Part shown: one piece after another, positions 63,934-64,000 of the stretch
Layout: each line of letters begins with the position of its first letter
Numbering within the stretch: position 1 is the first letter of the stretch
NCBI RefSeq assembly: GCF_001653715.1
Contig: NZ_LWHQ01000016.1
Location: 155,743-219,742 of the forward strand
Reading direction: 5' to 3'
DNA: 64,000 bases
Source: Methylobacterium platani
GTDB taxonomy: Bacteria; Pseudomonadota; Alphaproteobacteria; Rhizobiales; Beijerinckiaceae
Position numbers and translations under genes: made by a program
The notes under the pieces: model-generated
Database searches by the model: none
What the model was told of the DNA's origin: nothing
The model's input: the letters and a program-made list of their open reading frames with translations, nothing else

Positions 63934-64000
63934 TTGATCACGATCATCGATCGCGAAAACTACCGCGACAATGCGGAGCTTCTCGACAGGATATATTGCT
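63934..64000 (+). CDS. Acyl-homoserine-lactone synthase (LuxI family), 5' part, cut by the window end
   Basis: TTG start at 63934 with AAGGAG 8 bases upstream. The frame reads (M)ITIIDRENYRDNAELLDRIYC and is open to the last base. MI-x-II-D...LLD-x-MY is the normal opening of LuxI-type synthases, just before the RHRVFxxExGW motif that must lie beyond the window. Only the first 22 codons are visible, so confirmation needs the following sequence. Confidence 0.75.
   Translation, partial: MITIIDRENYRDNAELLDRIYC

Overview
The window is GC-rich DNA (clear third-position G/C bias in the real genes) that looks like an alphaproteobacterium of the Methylobacterium/Methylorubrum group (Hyphomicrobiales). 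The grounds are a Porin_2-type porin, a DUF1236 protein, an HWE-family sensor kinase, RepA/RepB partition proteins of the repABC type, an FdhF/YdeP-like molybdoenzyme, and dispersed palindromic repeats of the kind I associate with Rhizobiales intergenic DNA. It appears to come from a secondary replicon (megaplasmid or chromid) or from one integrated into a chromosome. A plasmid-type RPA initiator gene (21.7-22.8 kb) lies next to a run of about 22-bp iterons (21.48-21.61 kb), and a repA-repB partition pair with palindromic parS-like sites lies at 36.2-38.5 kb. No repC was found.

Layout. 0.2-4.2 kb: a crotonase-family enzyme lacking the usual catalytic glutamates, a DUF3140 protein, a ClpP-like secreted or anchored protein, and a solitary ribosomal S6 paralogue with a long charged tail followed by a coiled-coil gene. 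4.6-11.3 kb: a heavy-metal RND pump and adaptor, divergent from a two-component system. 11.5-14.1 kb: malate:quinone oxidoreductase with a Tat-like leader, and a CYTH protein. 14.3-20.3 kb: a histidine-utilisation locus (hutF divergent from hutI-hutH-hutU) with two TGTCTATACA operator-like sites between them. 20.3-23 kb: replication origin region. 23-28 kb: DUF1236 protein, HWE kinase with an in-frame 21-bp minisatellite, and a porin with a strong terminator. 29-35.5 kb: a compact operon of carrier protein, acyl-CoA-dehydrogenase-like flavoprotein, amino acid:carrier-protein ligase, DUF1839 protein and a GH2 hydrolase. 36-39.5 kb: partition genes, small secreted and hypothetical proteins, and MgtC. 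39.8-43.9 kb: molybdoenzyme, DUF188 protein and a methyltransferase.

44.6-61.8 kb is a polysaccharide locus: GT4, GH5 cellulase, Wzx-like flippase, GT26 (WecG/TagA), a fused tandem hydrolase of exosortase-associated type, GT2, a FlaA1/CapD-type epimerase/dehydratase, two adjacent CgeB-like glycosyltransferases and a UDP-glucuronate decarboxylase. A foreign-looking operon (52.4-55.5 kb) interrupts it. It encodes a secreted coiled-coil protein, a large helical protein with a hydrophobic hairpin, and perhaps a 32-residue peptide; it resembles a two-part alpha-helical pore-forming toxin in architecture only. The window ends with an alpha/beta hydrolase, a LuxR-type quorum-sensing regulator and the first codons of a luxI gene (TTG start) behind a palindromic lux-box candidate.

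Working together: histidine is converted by HutH, HutU, HutI and HutF towards formylglutamate (hutG and hutC are not here). The carrier-protein operon probably activates a small amino acid and modifies it on the carrier arm. The glycan genes may build an exported polymer, with the LuxR/LuxI pair just downstream. All functions are assigned by reading motifs by eye; no database search was run.
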